From: Acridotheres tristis
Taxonomy: Eukaryota > Chordata > Aves > Passeriformes > Sturnidae
Length of the DNA: 64,000 nucleotides
Direction of reading: 5' to 3'
NCBI GenBank assembly: GCA_037013685.1
Contig: CM072919.1
Span: 52,198,116-52,262,115, forward strand
Each line of letters starts with the position of its first letter. Positions within the stretch are counted from its first letter, which is position 1. Below, one piece after another: positions 1-13,080 of this stretch. The translations under genes were made by a program, and so were the position numbers. The notes beneath the pieces were generated by a model that saw nothing but the letters and a program-made list of their open reading frames with translations, was not told the DNA's origin and searched no databases.

Positions 1-1534
1 TTCTTCAGTAGGCTGTTCCGTTGCAGGTATGTGTTTTCTCATCATTTTATGACTTTTTCCAAAATCAGTTCATTAGCCAGTACATATTGTTACTTGGTGA
101 CTGTGAACAAGATTTACTAAAGGTTAAAAACCATAATGCCTAGAATGAAAATCACTGTCATTCCTGTGTTGCCTCAGTTTGAAATGCATAATACATAATT
201 CACAAGCATTCCCCAACATTAAATGGGGTAAAATTTTAATCCTTCAATCGCAGTATCCAATGATCCTCCTTCAGCTTTTACTCAGGCAACACATTTCAAA
301 ATGGCATGTTTTGTTCTTTGATAGAGTATCCGTTTTATCCTGAAACCTTTTACAAAAAGAATTCTAATTTAAATCTGTTGGCATTTAAAAAACAGAACCT
401 CATTTACTCACCAATTACAAATTACTTTTTAATAGATGGATTTGCAAAATTTTATTTTTTGTTTAATTCCTGTGACAGACATCTGAGAGCTTATGAGAAG
501 GCACACAGGCAAAACTGCTCTTGGAACCTTGCTTTATGAGCTGGAGGAATTTACCAACTTGCAAGGCTTGTAAGCAAGCACAGGATATTCATGAAGTCAG
601 TAGAAAAATTAAGTTTATAGATCCTGTCCTACAAATGTTCAGTTTTGGAGATGCTGTTGAACATAGATACTTGCAACAGCTCAGCACTCCTCAGGATTTA
701 GCTCTTTGTAAACGTGGCAAAACCAGGTCTGCCATTGCTCAGCAAAATCTGGAGAAAAGTTATATTTAAAGGAGTGCTTGTCTTGAGTCGTAACATTTTG
801 GGATTTTTGAGGCTTTTATATAGTCGTTGAAATACTGAGATTTCATCCCTCCTTTCTTCTACTCCCACTAAGACATAAATTCCAAAATAATATTCCTCTT
901 GCTGAGGCAGCAAACTGAAATTCCCATGTTACGGGCAGAGTCCTGTGCTTTGTTGCAAAGGTCCTAAGAAATTTCTACATGTGACATGCAAGTCGCAATT
1001 AAGGAGCTGAAAACTCAGCTTCTGCCAGTAAAATAACGGAGGTGCAGTAACACAAGATTTTGCACCAAGAACAGGACATTATAATTTCAATATTGACAAA
1101 CCTGGTGGAAATACTGGCAGTCTGGTGTTTCAAGATGTAAATGACAGGTTAAACACGAGCCTCCCCCATATAAGTAGCACTGTTTGGTCTCTGACCAGGG
1201 CTAGTTGTCATTAAAAATGTAGGAACACCAGACCTAGATTCCAAATTTCTCTTGTTACAAGGTACATATTAGCATGCATGCAGTGCTTCTAGTGCACAGC
1301 AAATATTCTTAAAAAGAAGAAAAAACACAGCAATTTTTTTTAAAGAAGAAAGATAATCTGATTTTTCAGTGATATTGTTGTTTTCCTTCACTGTTTCCTA
1401 TGAGAAGCAACTTCAGCTGTATTTCTCATGGCATACAGAAACAGCCTTCACGTGCCCCCAATATCTACGTACCGAGCACAGTCCCTGGCATCACACGGCT
1501 TATCTGGTTGTATTTATAAATTCTGAGTTGAAAT

Positions 1535-1592
1535 GACATCTTAGTCAAATAGCATAAAATATTGACATCTTAGTCAAATAGCATAAAATATT
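1535..1592. repeat. 29-bp tandem duplication (two copies)
   Basis: A unit beginning GACATCTTAGTCAAATAGCA is repeated immediately with a period of 29 bases and no visible mismatch. It is a simple local duplication with no sign of function. Confidence 0.9.
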
Positions 1593-1737
1593 TACATCTC
1601 TGTATTAGTAAAATAAAGTCTTTAGAGACTTACTGGCAAGAAAGGGATTGTTTGAAACATCAGCCTGACAGTGGTACTCTGACTTGGTGTTAGTTATGTA
1701 GGTAAAAATGTTAATAAATATGCTGTAATTTCTATTC

Positions 1738-1753
1738 CCGCCCCCCCCCCCCG
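1738..1753. repeat. C homopolymer run
   Basis: A near-pure run of C interrupted by a single G, followed by GG. It is a low-complexity tract whose length could be unreliable in an assembly. Confidence 0.8.
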
Positions 1754-3130
1754 GCTATTGGCACATACGGGTCTAGAGAAATTTGAAATACAAAATATTC
1801 AGAGGAGGGCAGCAGGAGAGAAGAACCAGACAGCAAATAGGACTGAAAACCTTTACTAATTTAGCTATCAAATTCCTGATTAAAGACCCCCGTTAGAATC
1901 CTGTGACTGTTTGAGACACACAGTATGCCAGCACAGCAGTTAAATAACTGCATATGAGTACAGTTTGCTTAGCTGTTTAACTATTTTCGTTTCATATCCT
2001 CAGGCTGCTTTATTCAAGTTTGTTTTAGCATTTTAGCACTGTATTCTCTGTTGGGGTAGTGGAGATGATGCAGGAAAGTGTCATATTTATTGATTATTAG
2101 TTATTATCGTAATTTTGGTTTTTAATAGTACTTGCTTTACTCTTGCATTTTGTGGTTTGGTTTTGTTGGTTTTTTTCTTTAGTTGGTGAGATCTTGTTAT
2201 GAGATACTTTTTATGGTTCTCCATTATTCTTGTTGGTAATAGGTCTGTCTGTGGTAACTGTGCTGATGATTTATTTAGCTGAAAATCACTTGGCTCTGTA
2301 CTCTGTGATACTTTGTATAACACTATATTTTAATTTGAAGGCCTTGACTGAGCTTGATTATTCAGTAAAGACACAACTTCTGCAAAAAAGGTGTCTAGAA
2401 CTTGCTATTGCTTTATCAGCCCTACCAGTCTTTTGGTTTGCTGACTTGTGAGAAGCAGGAAAATTGCAAAGTCACACTATCTATCTGTCAGAAGCAGATG
2501 TCAGATGACATTTCCTTAGATATAACCAAGTTTATTTTAGAAAAAATATAATACGTAGATAAAGTGTGTAACCAGTCCTCCTAACTTGAGATAAGATCTG
2601 TCAGCAGCATTGTGGTCAGTTCAGCAGAACTTAAGTGTAAGAGAAGCTGGGACAAGGTTTTTTCCTTGATTAATGCTTTCAGAAAAACAAAAAATCTTGA
2701 GTGGGTGCAGGGGTCATGTCAGCTATATTTCTACTCAGAGTTTTCCAAATCTCTGCTGATAACTCAAACTGTTCTGAATTTCACAAGGAAAAAGATAATG
2801 CTGCTGTGCGATGAAGAACAACTGGAAAATAACTGACTTAGCTTTTGTTAACAGACATTTAGATATGAGTATGAACAAATATATTTGAGCATCTGTGTTT
2901 CTTTATTGCAAAAGAAACTCCAAACTGGTTTATATTTAAAAATAGCCAATAGCCATATGCAGGGCCGTGGTTAAATCCTATAGTTAAAGCAGAAGTAATA
3001 TTGTTATTCTAGAAGTGGCTGCTCTAAAAGTAGGACTTACAGGGGACATCCTATTCTAGTACAAAAATGATTGCTATTAAAACTAGGAATATTGAACACA
3101 GGATGTGTTATAGAAGGCAATGGACTCCTT

Positions 3131-3600
3131 ATTTTTGGGTGGCTATGTCTATCAGAGGGCTTTGGCTACCCTGGCCAGCCTCACTGATGACCCCAGCAAT
3201 ACATCCTCTGCCCATGGGCCCACAAACCCCCCCCTTAAGTTCATGCCCAGGCACCCAAGCATTTCCTGAGATGAGCTGTAGGTAGGTCTGTGCTCAGCCT
3301 TGTCCCCTGTCATCCTGACTTGCTGCCTTTCCTGACTGGGCCATTGGTGCATGCTGTAGATTGTTCTATGTCCAGACCTGGCTGGCTGTGCCCAGCCGGA
3401 TCTCCTGGGTGGGTCTTGAACTTGTCTCAATCACCTTGACTGAGAGAAGGGGTTGTTTAGAGATGTGTCACCAACCCTCATCCTGCTTAACCTTGGTGTT
3501 AAGCCCTGCTGGGGAGGATGTGGTGCTGAGGTTGCCCTCTGTCCCTGGCTGTAGCCCCTTATTGAGCAGCCCTGGTCTTGCAGCTCACTGACAGTTTACC
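3131..3600. other. GC-richer segment of unknown origin
   Basis: This block is clearly richer in G and C than the AT-rich DNA around it, which suggests an inserted sequence such as an old transposable element. I could not match it to a CR1 or LTR pattern. Open frames on both strands are short and unconvincing. No CpG-island character is seen. Confidence 0.3.
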
Positions 3601-3913
3601 TTGCAAGGATAGTAAAACTAGTTACATGAGGATTGTAATGGAAATTCAGAGATGTGACTTATTTCTTTGATGTCCTTCAGTCTTCTTTTATTAAGGTACT
3701 TTCTTACCTTCTCCATCAGTAAAATATATTTGGAAAACATTTTTAGATTCTCAGATAGGAGATACTGTGTTGAGGCTTCAATTAAAAAACACGCAGTCAG
3801 CTGATTAAATCCCTTTTTAAGAAAACCCTTATTTCTTGTGAAATAGATCAGATGGCAAATAGCAAGATTCAGTGCAAAAAAGTAGTCCGTTTCTCAGGTC
3901 TTCTTAGGAGAGC

Positions 3914-4297
3914 TCACACCAAGGATAGGAAATAGAGCCAAAAACAGACCACCTTGTTCCTTCTGAAAGTAGCCATCTGAGTTTTCAATGTAGTTTCTCG
4001 CTTTTTTTCAGAAGCATAGTCAGCTATTTTCCCCCTACTTTCACCTGCAACTCTTTCCCAAAGTTCAAATAAATATCGTACTGTGATGGTGGGGTGTATG
4101 TCCTGGTCTTTGGGCAGTCTCTGCCGTACATCAGTGTGCTTCTGTAAATATATCAAAATGTAGTTTGCAGCACTGAGATCTACAGGTATCAGGTTTTGGA
4201 GGATAATAAGCATGACCTTATCATTTTGTCCTAGCTTTTGAAAATCCAGAGGAAGAACCTCTCTTTTCCTGAAGAAACAGTGTCTCAAAAGTTTCAA
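3914..4297 (-). other. Unidentified open stretch, possible pseudogene or orphan exon
   Basis: A 127-codon open frame on the minus strand with a rather protein-like composition in its middle (for example LFELWERVAGE, positions about 79-89). It opens at a TTG, not an ATG, and the frame is also open somewhat further upstream. A plausible splice donor (GTTGCAG followed by GTGAAAGT) interrupts it after the RVAG segment, so part of it could be an exon or a relic of one. I do not recognise the family. Chance is a real alternative for an open frame of this length in AT-rich DNA. Confidence 0.25.
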
Positions 4298-7200
4298 CTC
4301 CAGGAGGGCTGGTGTCCTCGCAGGTATAGACCTCAGGCAGTGTTAAAGAGGGTTTCTGTGATCTTTAAAACAGAAGTGCAGAATTGAAGAAGGTCTCAAT
4401 TTCCACGTCCAGGACCTCAATGTCGCAAGACTCAGGTCATAAAATCCCTTTCATGAACTTACTGAGCTCTGGCTGTAGATGTTTTGCCTCTACTTCTTTC
4501 ACTGAAAAGCTTTTTCTGATCTTCCCTTCTCTAAAACTCTAAAGAAGTCTAATCGCTACAGTGCATTTAGCATACAGCCACTTTATACTTTGTCTCCCTG
4601 CCACTATTGCCTTCTAAACAATTCCTTTCTATCCTGGTGGAGTATTTCTCCAGTAATCTATGTGAGATAATTCACATAACAACAATCCTATCTTCACTTG
4701 GACAGGCAGGCAAAATCCAAGGAGTACTCAAGTACTATACAAAGGACAATGACAAAAAGAAAAACTATGCAGGCTTGGAAACAGGAAGTTTAATTATCTG
4801 TTGTGATTACACTTTGAAATAACATATCAAGGAGCATGTTATAAGTGTAACCCAGAACTGTGGCTAACTCATATATGCAGTTGGCTGCCTTTACTGACAG
4901 GGTACTTGTCATGGGCAGAATGGAGTCTTCGCACAAGGTTGATCAAGGAGAGCGTTCCTTTCAGTGCAGAAAGGATAAACATGCTTTCTAAACTCCTTCT
5001 TGGAGTGGAGTCTTGGTGTGCTGGATCCAACCCTAGCCCCAGACTTGGTCAACAGTTTATTACTTTATATTATACTTATTTCTTTACATTTATTTTATAC
5101 TTCGCACTTATTCCTTTATGACTAAAGGATTACATAGGTGTACTTGAGCCTTTACATGACTTTGTCCTGAATGATTGAGAATGGCAAATCAAATAACATT
5201 ATATAAATAAATTATTTCTTCAAATTGATGATGATGATAATTAAAATTATTAGACTAAAAGATCTTAATCAGAATTACTTGGTACACAGTATATATAGCT
5301 ATAAGTACTAGTACAATGCACTATTTATTGAGGCAATATTGTATCAGTTATATTGAAGTTAGCAAAATAATAATTAAGTAGATATTGATGTTCCCCACCT
5401 ATACCAATGACCACGGACACATCTCTTGCTTAGCCATTTTGCAAAACTGAACAACTATGTAGAAATGAAGTTTGAGACTTTTTATTAAGGACCCAAACAG
5501 TCCTTCATACACTCTAGCATAGTGGCAATTAAAACAATGGAGTGAGTAGTCTCTTCTGAAGTTAAACTGTTAAACCTATGTTGAGAGAAGAATGTAGAAA
5601 CTAGAAGTAGATGTAAAGACAGTAGAAATCGTTCCAAGTCACAACATATACTAATCTTCATCCATCTTTGTGAAATTTCATTTAAATAAGCTTCACAGAT
5701 GGGAATTCACCAGATTCTCCATCTCTTAGGTTTGGTGAATTAGATTCTGTGCCTAGTTTTGAGCACTTAACTAGTCCAGAAGCAGGCTCTAACCTCTGAC
5801 ATCTTCCCCAGTATCTCAGAAAGGCCTACCCTCTGTGGCTTGCATTTTACTTAGCAGCTCTTCGGGAGCATAAAGTACATGCATGGCAAACATAGAAAAT
5901 AAAAAACTTTACATGGAGATCTTAATATGTTGCTTCTGCTCAATAAATTTTCAGCTGTCTTGCCCTCTCAGTTTTCTTACCAGTCTGAGGCAGATTTGTA
6001 CACTAAGATTGCAATACTTTGAGGATGTACAGAAACATGGCTCAGCAGTTATATTCTTATATGAAATGGGAAGTTCCTTGAGCTCACAGTGCTTCATCTG
6101 ACATTATTATTTTCACAAACATTCTGTGTCCCTCTTGAAAAAAAGAATTGTTGACCTTCTCCTGTTCCCTGTTCTCACCAACAGCTTCTCCTTTCTCAGT
6201 GGCTTTCTCGAGTTTATACATCTGTTCACTGATACCTAGCCTCTGTTTTGCCAGGTTTGCATAGTTAAGACTGAAAATTATCAATTTTACTTCTGTAAAA
6301 AGTGTGTTCATCATATCACCTGAAAAGAGTTGATTTCATACAGAAATATGTTATCAAGTACCACAGAAATCCTCTTCCTGATTTTGTGATGAGTTGCTAA
6401 TGTTGTGATTAGAACCCCAAATTTCTGACCAGATAGATTCCCCACCTTACCAGTGAAAGCCGCACTTTCACCAGCTGAGACTCAAGTAATCATCTCACCC
6501 TATTGCTAGAAAAACACATGTATAAGGAATGAGCTTAAACCCATTCTGCAAATTTCTACTGCATCATTCCTTATGTAAAATGGTTTCTAATGCAGACTTT
6601 GCATGAAAGACGTTTCACTTCTCACTTGGAAAAGCCCATTAAGGAAATGTGCTTGTGAGTAAACAAACATTAGCTGCTGAAAAAACACAGTGAAAATAAA
6701 ACCAGAAGTAAACTCAGCAGTTCTTTAAAGTCAGCTTTTAACAATATTTGCACAGTACACATCTATTTCAGCTATGGTTTACCATATGGCTGCATATTGA
6801 TTTTGAGTGAAATATTACCAAGTAATGGCTATAAAAAGGTATTACAGAGCACGCTTGAAAATATGGTGAGGAAAACCAGGATATCTCGTTGAACAAGATC
6901 GTAGTCATTGATTGGGGGCTATACTTTCAGGCCACATGTTCCTCAGTGTAAAAAGCAAAGCCAGGTAATTACAAAGGACATGGAAGTCAATTTGAGTAAC
7001 AAGTTTACAGTCAGAGGTCATTTTAGGTTAGAAGAGACTTCTGAGGTTGCTTAGCTGTTCCCCATCCCCACAGAAAGGAAAGACAAGCTTGAAGTTAGAC
7101 TTATCCCTGTAACAGTGACCCTTTACTGTAAAGAGGTGGTTTGTAAAACCTTTCTCTGTAACTATTTTGTGGAGTGGGAAGACAGTGGTTTTGGTGGCAA

Positions 7201-8182
7201 GCAGTATGGTTCTGTCAGGTGAAAGAAGAAATTTTGTAAGAAAAGATGACTGCAGTATTTCTTAAGAAAGAATAGGGGTTTCTTGACATTCAAAGTTCTA
7301 AAAGGTATTTCCAGTTTCTCCCATAGTCAGAATCAGCTGGTCATTTTTTAGTATGCAGACTTTAGTCTTACAAAGCATTTAAACTGGCTATTAGAAATAT
7401 CTCTTCCACTTGTCTTTTTCCAGAGATGTTAACCTTCTTAATGTCAACTCTTGCTTTCAGACATGTCTGTGGTAATGGGAATCAAGAAAATGGTATGGGT
7501 TGAGTCTGCTGCCAGTATGAAATTGAACTTAGTAAAAACAGCTAATCTTATTCTGCTCTGTGCTCTTAATCACAGACCAAGCTGCAACTCACAGCTACTG
7601 AAAATGTTGCAGTTGTGGGAAAGCTGAAATAACCTACTGTAAGCCCTTAAAATCTCTGGTAGATATCAGAGGTGAGGAATGAACAGAAAGACTAATCACC
7701 CAATTTGCCAGTTGCTCCAGTGCTAAAATGGCAAGTATCTCACTCATACATAGTAAATCAGGTCAGCAGATTGGAAAAGTATGTTTTCCTTAGCCACATC
7801 AGAAAAATTAAATACTGGAAACAAACTTTTTCTCTGCTCACTTGTGAAAAATGGTCATCATTGAAGTCCAGTGAACTGTTTTAGGTGACTATAAAACACT
7901 GAATAGATTCTTTGCACATTTTCACACGAACATTCACCAACTTCAGTTGAATCCATACTTTTTTCCAGTACACTAAGATGTTACTGGTTAGGACATGCAC
8001 CTAGTTGAGACAAATGTATGAAGATGAATAGTGGTGGTACATATCAGAAAGTATCCTCTCTGCCACTCAAAAATGCTAGATGACAGTACAAGTAAGTCAT
8101 AAAGTCAAACTCTAAAAATACCTAATAGTTTTATGGTCTAACAATATCAGCTCTTGACTCGCTGTAAAGTTCAAAACTATAA
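4298..8182. other. Intergenic DNA, nothing recognised
   Basis: AT-rich sequence with no exon-like frame or intact mobile element. A weak CR1-3'-end-like stretch near 7.02-7.06 kb (TTAGGTTAGAAGAGACTTCT) is listed separately. Confidence 0.5.
7017..7062 (-). mobile_element. Possible CR1 3'-end fragment
   Basis: The stretch TTTTAGGTTAGAAGAGACTT resembles the antisense of the conserved CR1 3' end, in which 'aggttggaaaagacctc' is typical. It is short and diverged, so it may be chance. Confidence 0.3.
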
Positions 8183-8400
8183 AAAACCAAAAAGACAACA
8201 TCACCACCAAACAAAAACCCCCAACAATCCAGTTTTTTAAAAATCCCCCCCAAAATAAACAAAACAACAACAAAAACAACAACAACAAAACAAAAACAAA
8301 CAAAAAACCCCAAAACACAAAAAAAAACCCCAAAAACAACAACCACAAACTAAACACAGAACATCCCAAAAAAACAGAACACAAACACTTCAAACATTTT
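8183..8400. repeat. Strand-asymmetric A/C-rich low-complexity tract
   Basis: Much of this stretch uses almost only A and C on the plus strand, with many short AAC, AAAC and CCCC runs, so the minus strand is G/T-only. The long hydrophobic open frames read from the minus strand are by-products of this composition. Confidence 0.85.
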
Positions 8401-11400
8401 GCAGGCAATTTTATCTGTGTGTGAAAACTCGCTTCAGCTGTTTGGATGTAACAGCATGTAAAACGGTAGGTGAAGCAGAAAGAACAGAAACTCATCATAT
8501 CACGCACATATCATATGCTCAGTGGTTTACAGTAAAAGACAAGTCTTGCATGAATTCAGACATATATAGACTGGCCAAGCTGCTGACAGGCTGACTTTCA
8601 CATACTCAGATGTGACAGTCAGCTTCATAAGCATCCAGCATGTGCTGGTGAAAAGAGAAACTTGTGAGCCAAAGTGCATTTCTACATATTATAGTTATTG
8701 TAGGAAACAATGCTATTGTTGCATTCATCATGAAATGGAATGGGTAGAGCATAGGAGTGTTGTGGAAAACTGAGCTGCCTCTGCCTAGGAATGCCAGGTG
8801 GGACCTTTCAGTGTACAAACCAGTAAGAGGGAAACCAGGATCGCATTCACCATGTCTGTAAAATGGGCATGAAATGCTACCCACACTTGTTCTTTGCTGC
8901 CCACACCAAGGCAACAGTTATGTTGTACTCACCAGTGTAAGGTAATGACAGGAGGACTTCCATTTCAGTAAGGAACAATAGTACCATAGTCCAATTGCAA
9001 AGACTATTGCACTATTACTATTTATGTACTATTTATGTTCATCCACATAAATTCAGTTTTAATTACTTACATTTCATTTTCATGATGAAGAAAAGAATTC
9101 GAAAAATGCAAAATTAACTCTTTCCAGGAACACAGTGGGTTAGATTTCGCCATGCCTGACAGAAGGGCAAGGGCTCATAGTTCTCAGCTGAGTACAAATC
9201 TGGAACAGAGAAAAATTGCTTGCCCTTATGCATTGACCCTTCAATATTGCTAAATTGTGCAAGCCAGGGCCGTTCCCAAGCTGCTATTCCATATTAAGCT
9301 AACCAATGCTTCAAGAAGCTGCGTCTGATTCTTTGACATTTGCCTAATTTGCCATGTCAGCAAGGACATAGGACATAGCAAGCCTAGTGCGGATTTGTCT
9401 CAGCTGAATCCAGTGACTATAAATGGGTAATTAAAGGTGAAATACATAGGTATTAAATTACAGATGATGAGAGAGAGATTAGTTTTTCTCTTCCACAAGT
9501 AAATTCGATGGCAGTCTGGCTTTTTAAAATCACCTATCCTGATGAAACAAGAGAGGATGAATGCTGATGTTCTGGTTTCATAGCAGCACTGTAGGTCCAC
9601 TTTTTGTGGAATAAAAAACTGCAAAGTGACACTGGAGAAGCTGTTCCCATCCAAATTCAGAGCAAGTGCTGTGAAAAAACTTTATTCACTGGAACTCTTC
9701 TAAGAGCAAGATCATGACAGAAGTAGCTTCCGTGGGAATACTTTTCTTCAATCTTGTTATCTATCTTAGTAGAAAAGACAGCTTACCAAAGCCACTGATC
9801 TTTCAAAACAGTATGACAGATCTTACCCAGTGCCCTTGCTTCACTATCTCATGACTATCTAAGAGGCAAAGTTGTTTCGTTTTGGATGTTTTTCAAAATC
9901 TGGCCTTCCACTTTTAGGAAGTAAAGCAGCCTAGCGTGGAAAAGACTCACTTCTTCCTCTGAACAAAGGCAAAATTACTGTTTAAAAATAACAAGAAATC
10001 TGCAGAAATCTGTCTGAGCTTTATTTTCACTTTTGCTTCCAAATTCCTCCTAAATAAAATTCTGTTGAATAATCAGTTCAAATTTGAAACTTCTTACTGT
10101 AATGTAGTATAGTATCACAGTTCATTGTTTTTTACCGGACTTACTTGTGAGGATTTTTATACACATGAAAATTCTCTTATGCAACATAATGTTGATTTGT
10201 TGCTGACATTGGTATTTTTTTTGTCTCTCCTTTGATTTGATTTCAACCTCATATTGCTCTTTTGATATGAAATATCTTCTATATGTTACAATAATAGTGG
10301 GTACTTTTGGTAATATCCAGTTTAATGTGTTAAAAATTTGGAAATGGGCATGTAATGATGTTTCCACCTGAAAAGTAATTGACATAAGATAGAATTTACA
10401 GATTTTATTCAAATTCCACAAGATATTTGAATCCGAGCACTGTTCCTGAGACTGGAACAGTTAATAAAGGCATTCTTAAACAAAAATCCCTTGAACAACA
10501 ATAAGTCCAAAAGTAAAGTTTATCAAAGGCACTCAAATGACCTCTCCACAGTGGTAAACCACACTTCATGACAGCGTAGTTCCCAGTAACTTCAAGAAGA
10601 TGTGGTATCTGAGGAGGCATAGCTTTCCATCATTGCAGTACAAATACATCCCCATGAGTTCACTGTTTATCCCAAGGCTAAAGTGCTGTAATTTTCTTCT
10701 AAAGTCCCCAAAAACAGATAGAAAAAGTGCAAATTATGGCATGTAAGATGAAGGATTTTCACAGACCCATGCTCCCACTGTCTCTTGAAGCTGTGGCAGT
10801 TTACAAGTATAAAGCCTTAGTCCGAGAGTTAAAATCATTGCCTTAAAGAAAGAAAATGCAATAGTATTAGTTTAAAATTCTGCAATGATTTAAGAAAATA
10901 AAAAGCCTGGTTTTAACAACTGAGTGGTAAAAAGTGAAAGATCAGTCATCTGGATCATGCTGAAGTTACAATGGCTCCTTAAAACTGTCATAATTTACAA
11001 TTACGATTTACAACATCTGCTGCAATATTTTCTGAGGAAAGAATTATCTCTTTTATCTGTAGTCCAAATTCTGCATTTTCTATTACAACAAAGTTATCAC
11101 TCACTTTCAGCCATATAAATGAAATAACACAACTGAAATCTGTCTAGATAGCATCTATGGTAATGATTGTCAGTAAATCCATGCATATGATTAAAAATGT
11201 GCAGAACTGGGACTTCAGTGATGAGTTTAAGTGTCCTACATATTCAGTTCTGATACAGCTTGAGCTTTAAGTTAAAACTGGTAACATTAACAATCCTTAT
11301 TCCTGTAACCAGAACTGTATGGGTCATTTCCAAGGCACTGTGGTAAAGTATCTGTGGCTTTTATGCTTCAACTACCTACTCATCATGGAAAAAAGGTTCT

Positions 11401-12716
11401 TTCCAGGGTTTCTTAAAAATATCCAATGCTGAGAAATATAAATGTTTGTCATCTGACTTACGGCATGTCGCAAGTATGACAAAGATTTTTTGTAATTAAA
11501 ATGAAGAAGTAAAACTGCAAAGAGTGGCTTAGTCTGCTTTACTTTCTTAATTTCACTAAGTGCACAGAAGAGGCTACAAAGTGGAAAAAAATCTACAAAA
11601 GTAATACAAATAGCTAGAGGAAGCCAAGCTATGCTTGGACAATATGCCCTGGAATTATGTCCGGGCATGCACTAATGCAGTCCTCCAGAATGCTGCTTGT
11701 CTTGGGCTTGTGTTCATTAGTGCATGGCATGATGCCACTAAAGTTTCACACTGTCACATGAAAAATAAGAATGAGACTTTGACTACAGCAAGGTTTCTGG
11801 AAGGTAAAAGTGTCTTTCTGAAAGTGTTATTTTAACTGTAATATCTACTGATGGCAGCGGATCAAACAGTTAGAGTTAAGATGCAAACAGTTGTCATCAA
11901 CCTGAGGTGATTTGGAAATCAGTGAATTCATGCCCTCTTCATCCAATCTCAAGCTTTCATCTACAAAATTTATTTTTTAAGCTGGTGACTTCCTCATGTA
12001 TTCTTTTAGTAGTGAGAAACATGGGGGTGGATTTTCAAAAAAAAATCCTGTCTTTAGGAAAGCCCTGAGTTGTCTCTACGTTCCCTTGGTTAGCTGCATC
12101 ACAGTACTACTCCATTTGTGCTCCTTGGCAGCCTCAGGGCTGACCTCAATACACTATGTGAGGGTCTGCATGGACACTGAGGAATTATGGCTGAACCAAA
12201 TATCTCTGTACCTAAGAGTGGCCACAGCCTCTCTCCTCACAGTGCATTAACCTGTGAAACTTCTGTCTGTAGATAACAATATTGATTTATGTAAGTAATT
12301 GTATTAAGCGTATTAAGACTTTTCTTGTTGTTTTCTTATTGTTTTCTTGATATATAATTTTCTATGGTGCTACCTTTTTTTTTCTTTCAGTTCAAATTTA
12401 GTACAGAACAGTTAGATGCATCCTGACGGTTTTTTAGGTATTATCTTCCCTCTGAAATGTAAAAATTCCTGAATGTCTAGGCAAGTCATATTCTCATAAG
12501 ACAAGAAGTACCCTAGGAAATGATAAAATATTCCAGATAAATGAAGTATCATTTTATTTGTTATTAAATCCTGTAGCCTGATTCAAAAATATAAGACTAT
12601 ACCCACAATAATCTTGATGCTTTTCAAAACAACCAGTTTTCTGTGAGCATCCTTCTCAACCAGGTGTATGCTGAGTTATATATGAAAGCTATTGGTACCT
12701 TAGTGAAAGGGATCTA
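8401..12716. other. Intergenic DNA downstream of PDCD1LG2, nothing recognised
   Basis: AT-rich sequence with scattered open frames up to about 100 codons. None shows a known domain, a convincing splice frame or a neighbour-supported role. No intact repeat was recognised by eye. Confidence 0.5.
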
Positions 12717-12722
12717 TTTATT
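12717..12722 (-). other. PDCD1LG2: Candidate polyadenylation signal of PDCD1LG2
   Basis: Minus-strand AATAAA about 310 bases downstream of the proposed stop codon and directly after the (ATAAT)n array in transcript sense. It is the first canonical hexamer I see after the stop, but 3'-end usage cannot be proved from sequence. Confidence 0.4.
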
Positions 12723-12723
12723 C

Positions 12724-12820
12724 ATATTATATTATATTATATTATATTATATTATATTATATTATATTATATTATATTATATTATATTATATTATATTAT
12801 ATTATATTATATTATATTAA
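12724..12820. repeat. (ATTAT)n pentanucleotide microsatellite
   Basis: About 19 near-perfect copies of ATTAT without interruption. It lies roughly 210 bases past the proposed PDCD1LG2 stop on the minus strand, so the transcript would carry (AUAAU)n in its 3'UTR. The long purity suggests a length-variable locus. Confidence 0.97.
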
Positions 12821-13030
12821 TTTTTTTTACCGTATTTATAAATTTTACATTGCCCAAGAGAAAGTCAAAACTTTAGAAACTGCATTTTTGAAAAACTCAT
12901 GAAAAAAACAAATTCAACTCAAAACTACCCTCTATTTTGACGTAACATTATTTAGGTTGCAATCTACATATTTTTTAAGATTTTAGGTGTAAGAAAGAAA
13001 AATCTGTAAACATAAATTTTTTAAAATTGC

Positions 13031-13080
13031 TTATGACTTACTGTTATCCTTTGCATTAGGGTTCAGTTTTCTTTTCCTGT
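13031..13080 (-). CDS. PDCD1LG2: PDCD1LG2 cytoplasmic-tail exon (proposed)
   Basis: A phase-compatible acceptor (CTTCAACAG) is followed by 16 codons, DRKRKLNPNAKDNSKS, and a TAA. The human terminal exon also starts with Asp, is basic and ends with an NS-containing tail, which supports the call. The polypyrimidine tract is poor. A donor-like GTAAGT at 13041-13036 overlaps the final codons, so a spliced alternative end cannot be excluded. Confidence 0.55.

Larger units (their letters stand above)
1..3130. other. Intergenic DNA, no gene seen
   Basis: AT-rich non-coding DNA. Only short chance open frames are present, with no splice-framed exon or recognisable protein. It contains a 29-bp tandem duplication near 1.55 kb and a short C run near 1.74 kb. 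It lies downstream of PDCD1LG2. RIC1 follows in human but was not found here, so it is probably beyond the left edge. Confidence 0.6.

Noticed and set aside
8112..8507. 131-codon hydrophobic frame resembling a membrane protein (minus strand)
   Set aside because: It is produced by the G/T-only strand of the A/C tract, giving Phe, Val, Leu, Cys and Gly only. No start context or homolog.
10122..10620. Minus-strand frames of 99 and 71 codons
   Set aside because: No domain, no phase-compatible exon edges and no link to the neighbouring gene.
12643..12876. Open frame with ILYYI-type repeats
   Set aside because: It is only the translation of the (ATTAT)n microsatellite, whose period 5 avoids stops in this frame.
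1..13030. Expected RIC1 exons downstream of PDCD1LG2
   Set aside because: No RIC1-like protein segment or CpG island promoter was recognised here; it is probably outside the window.
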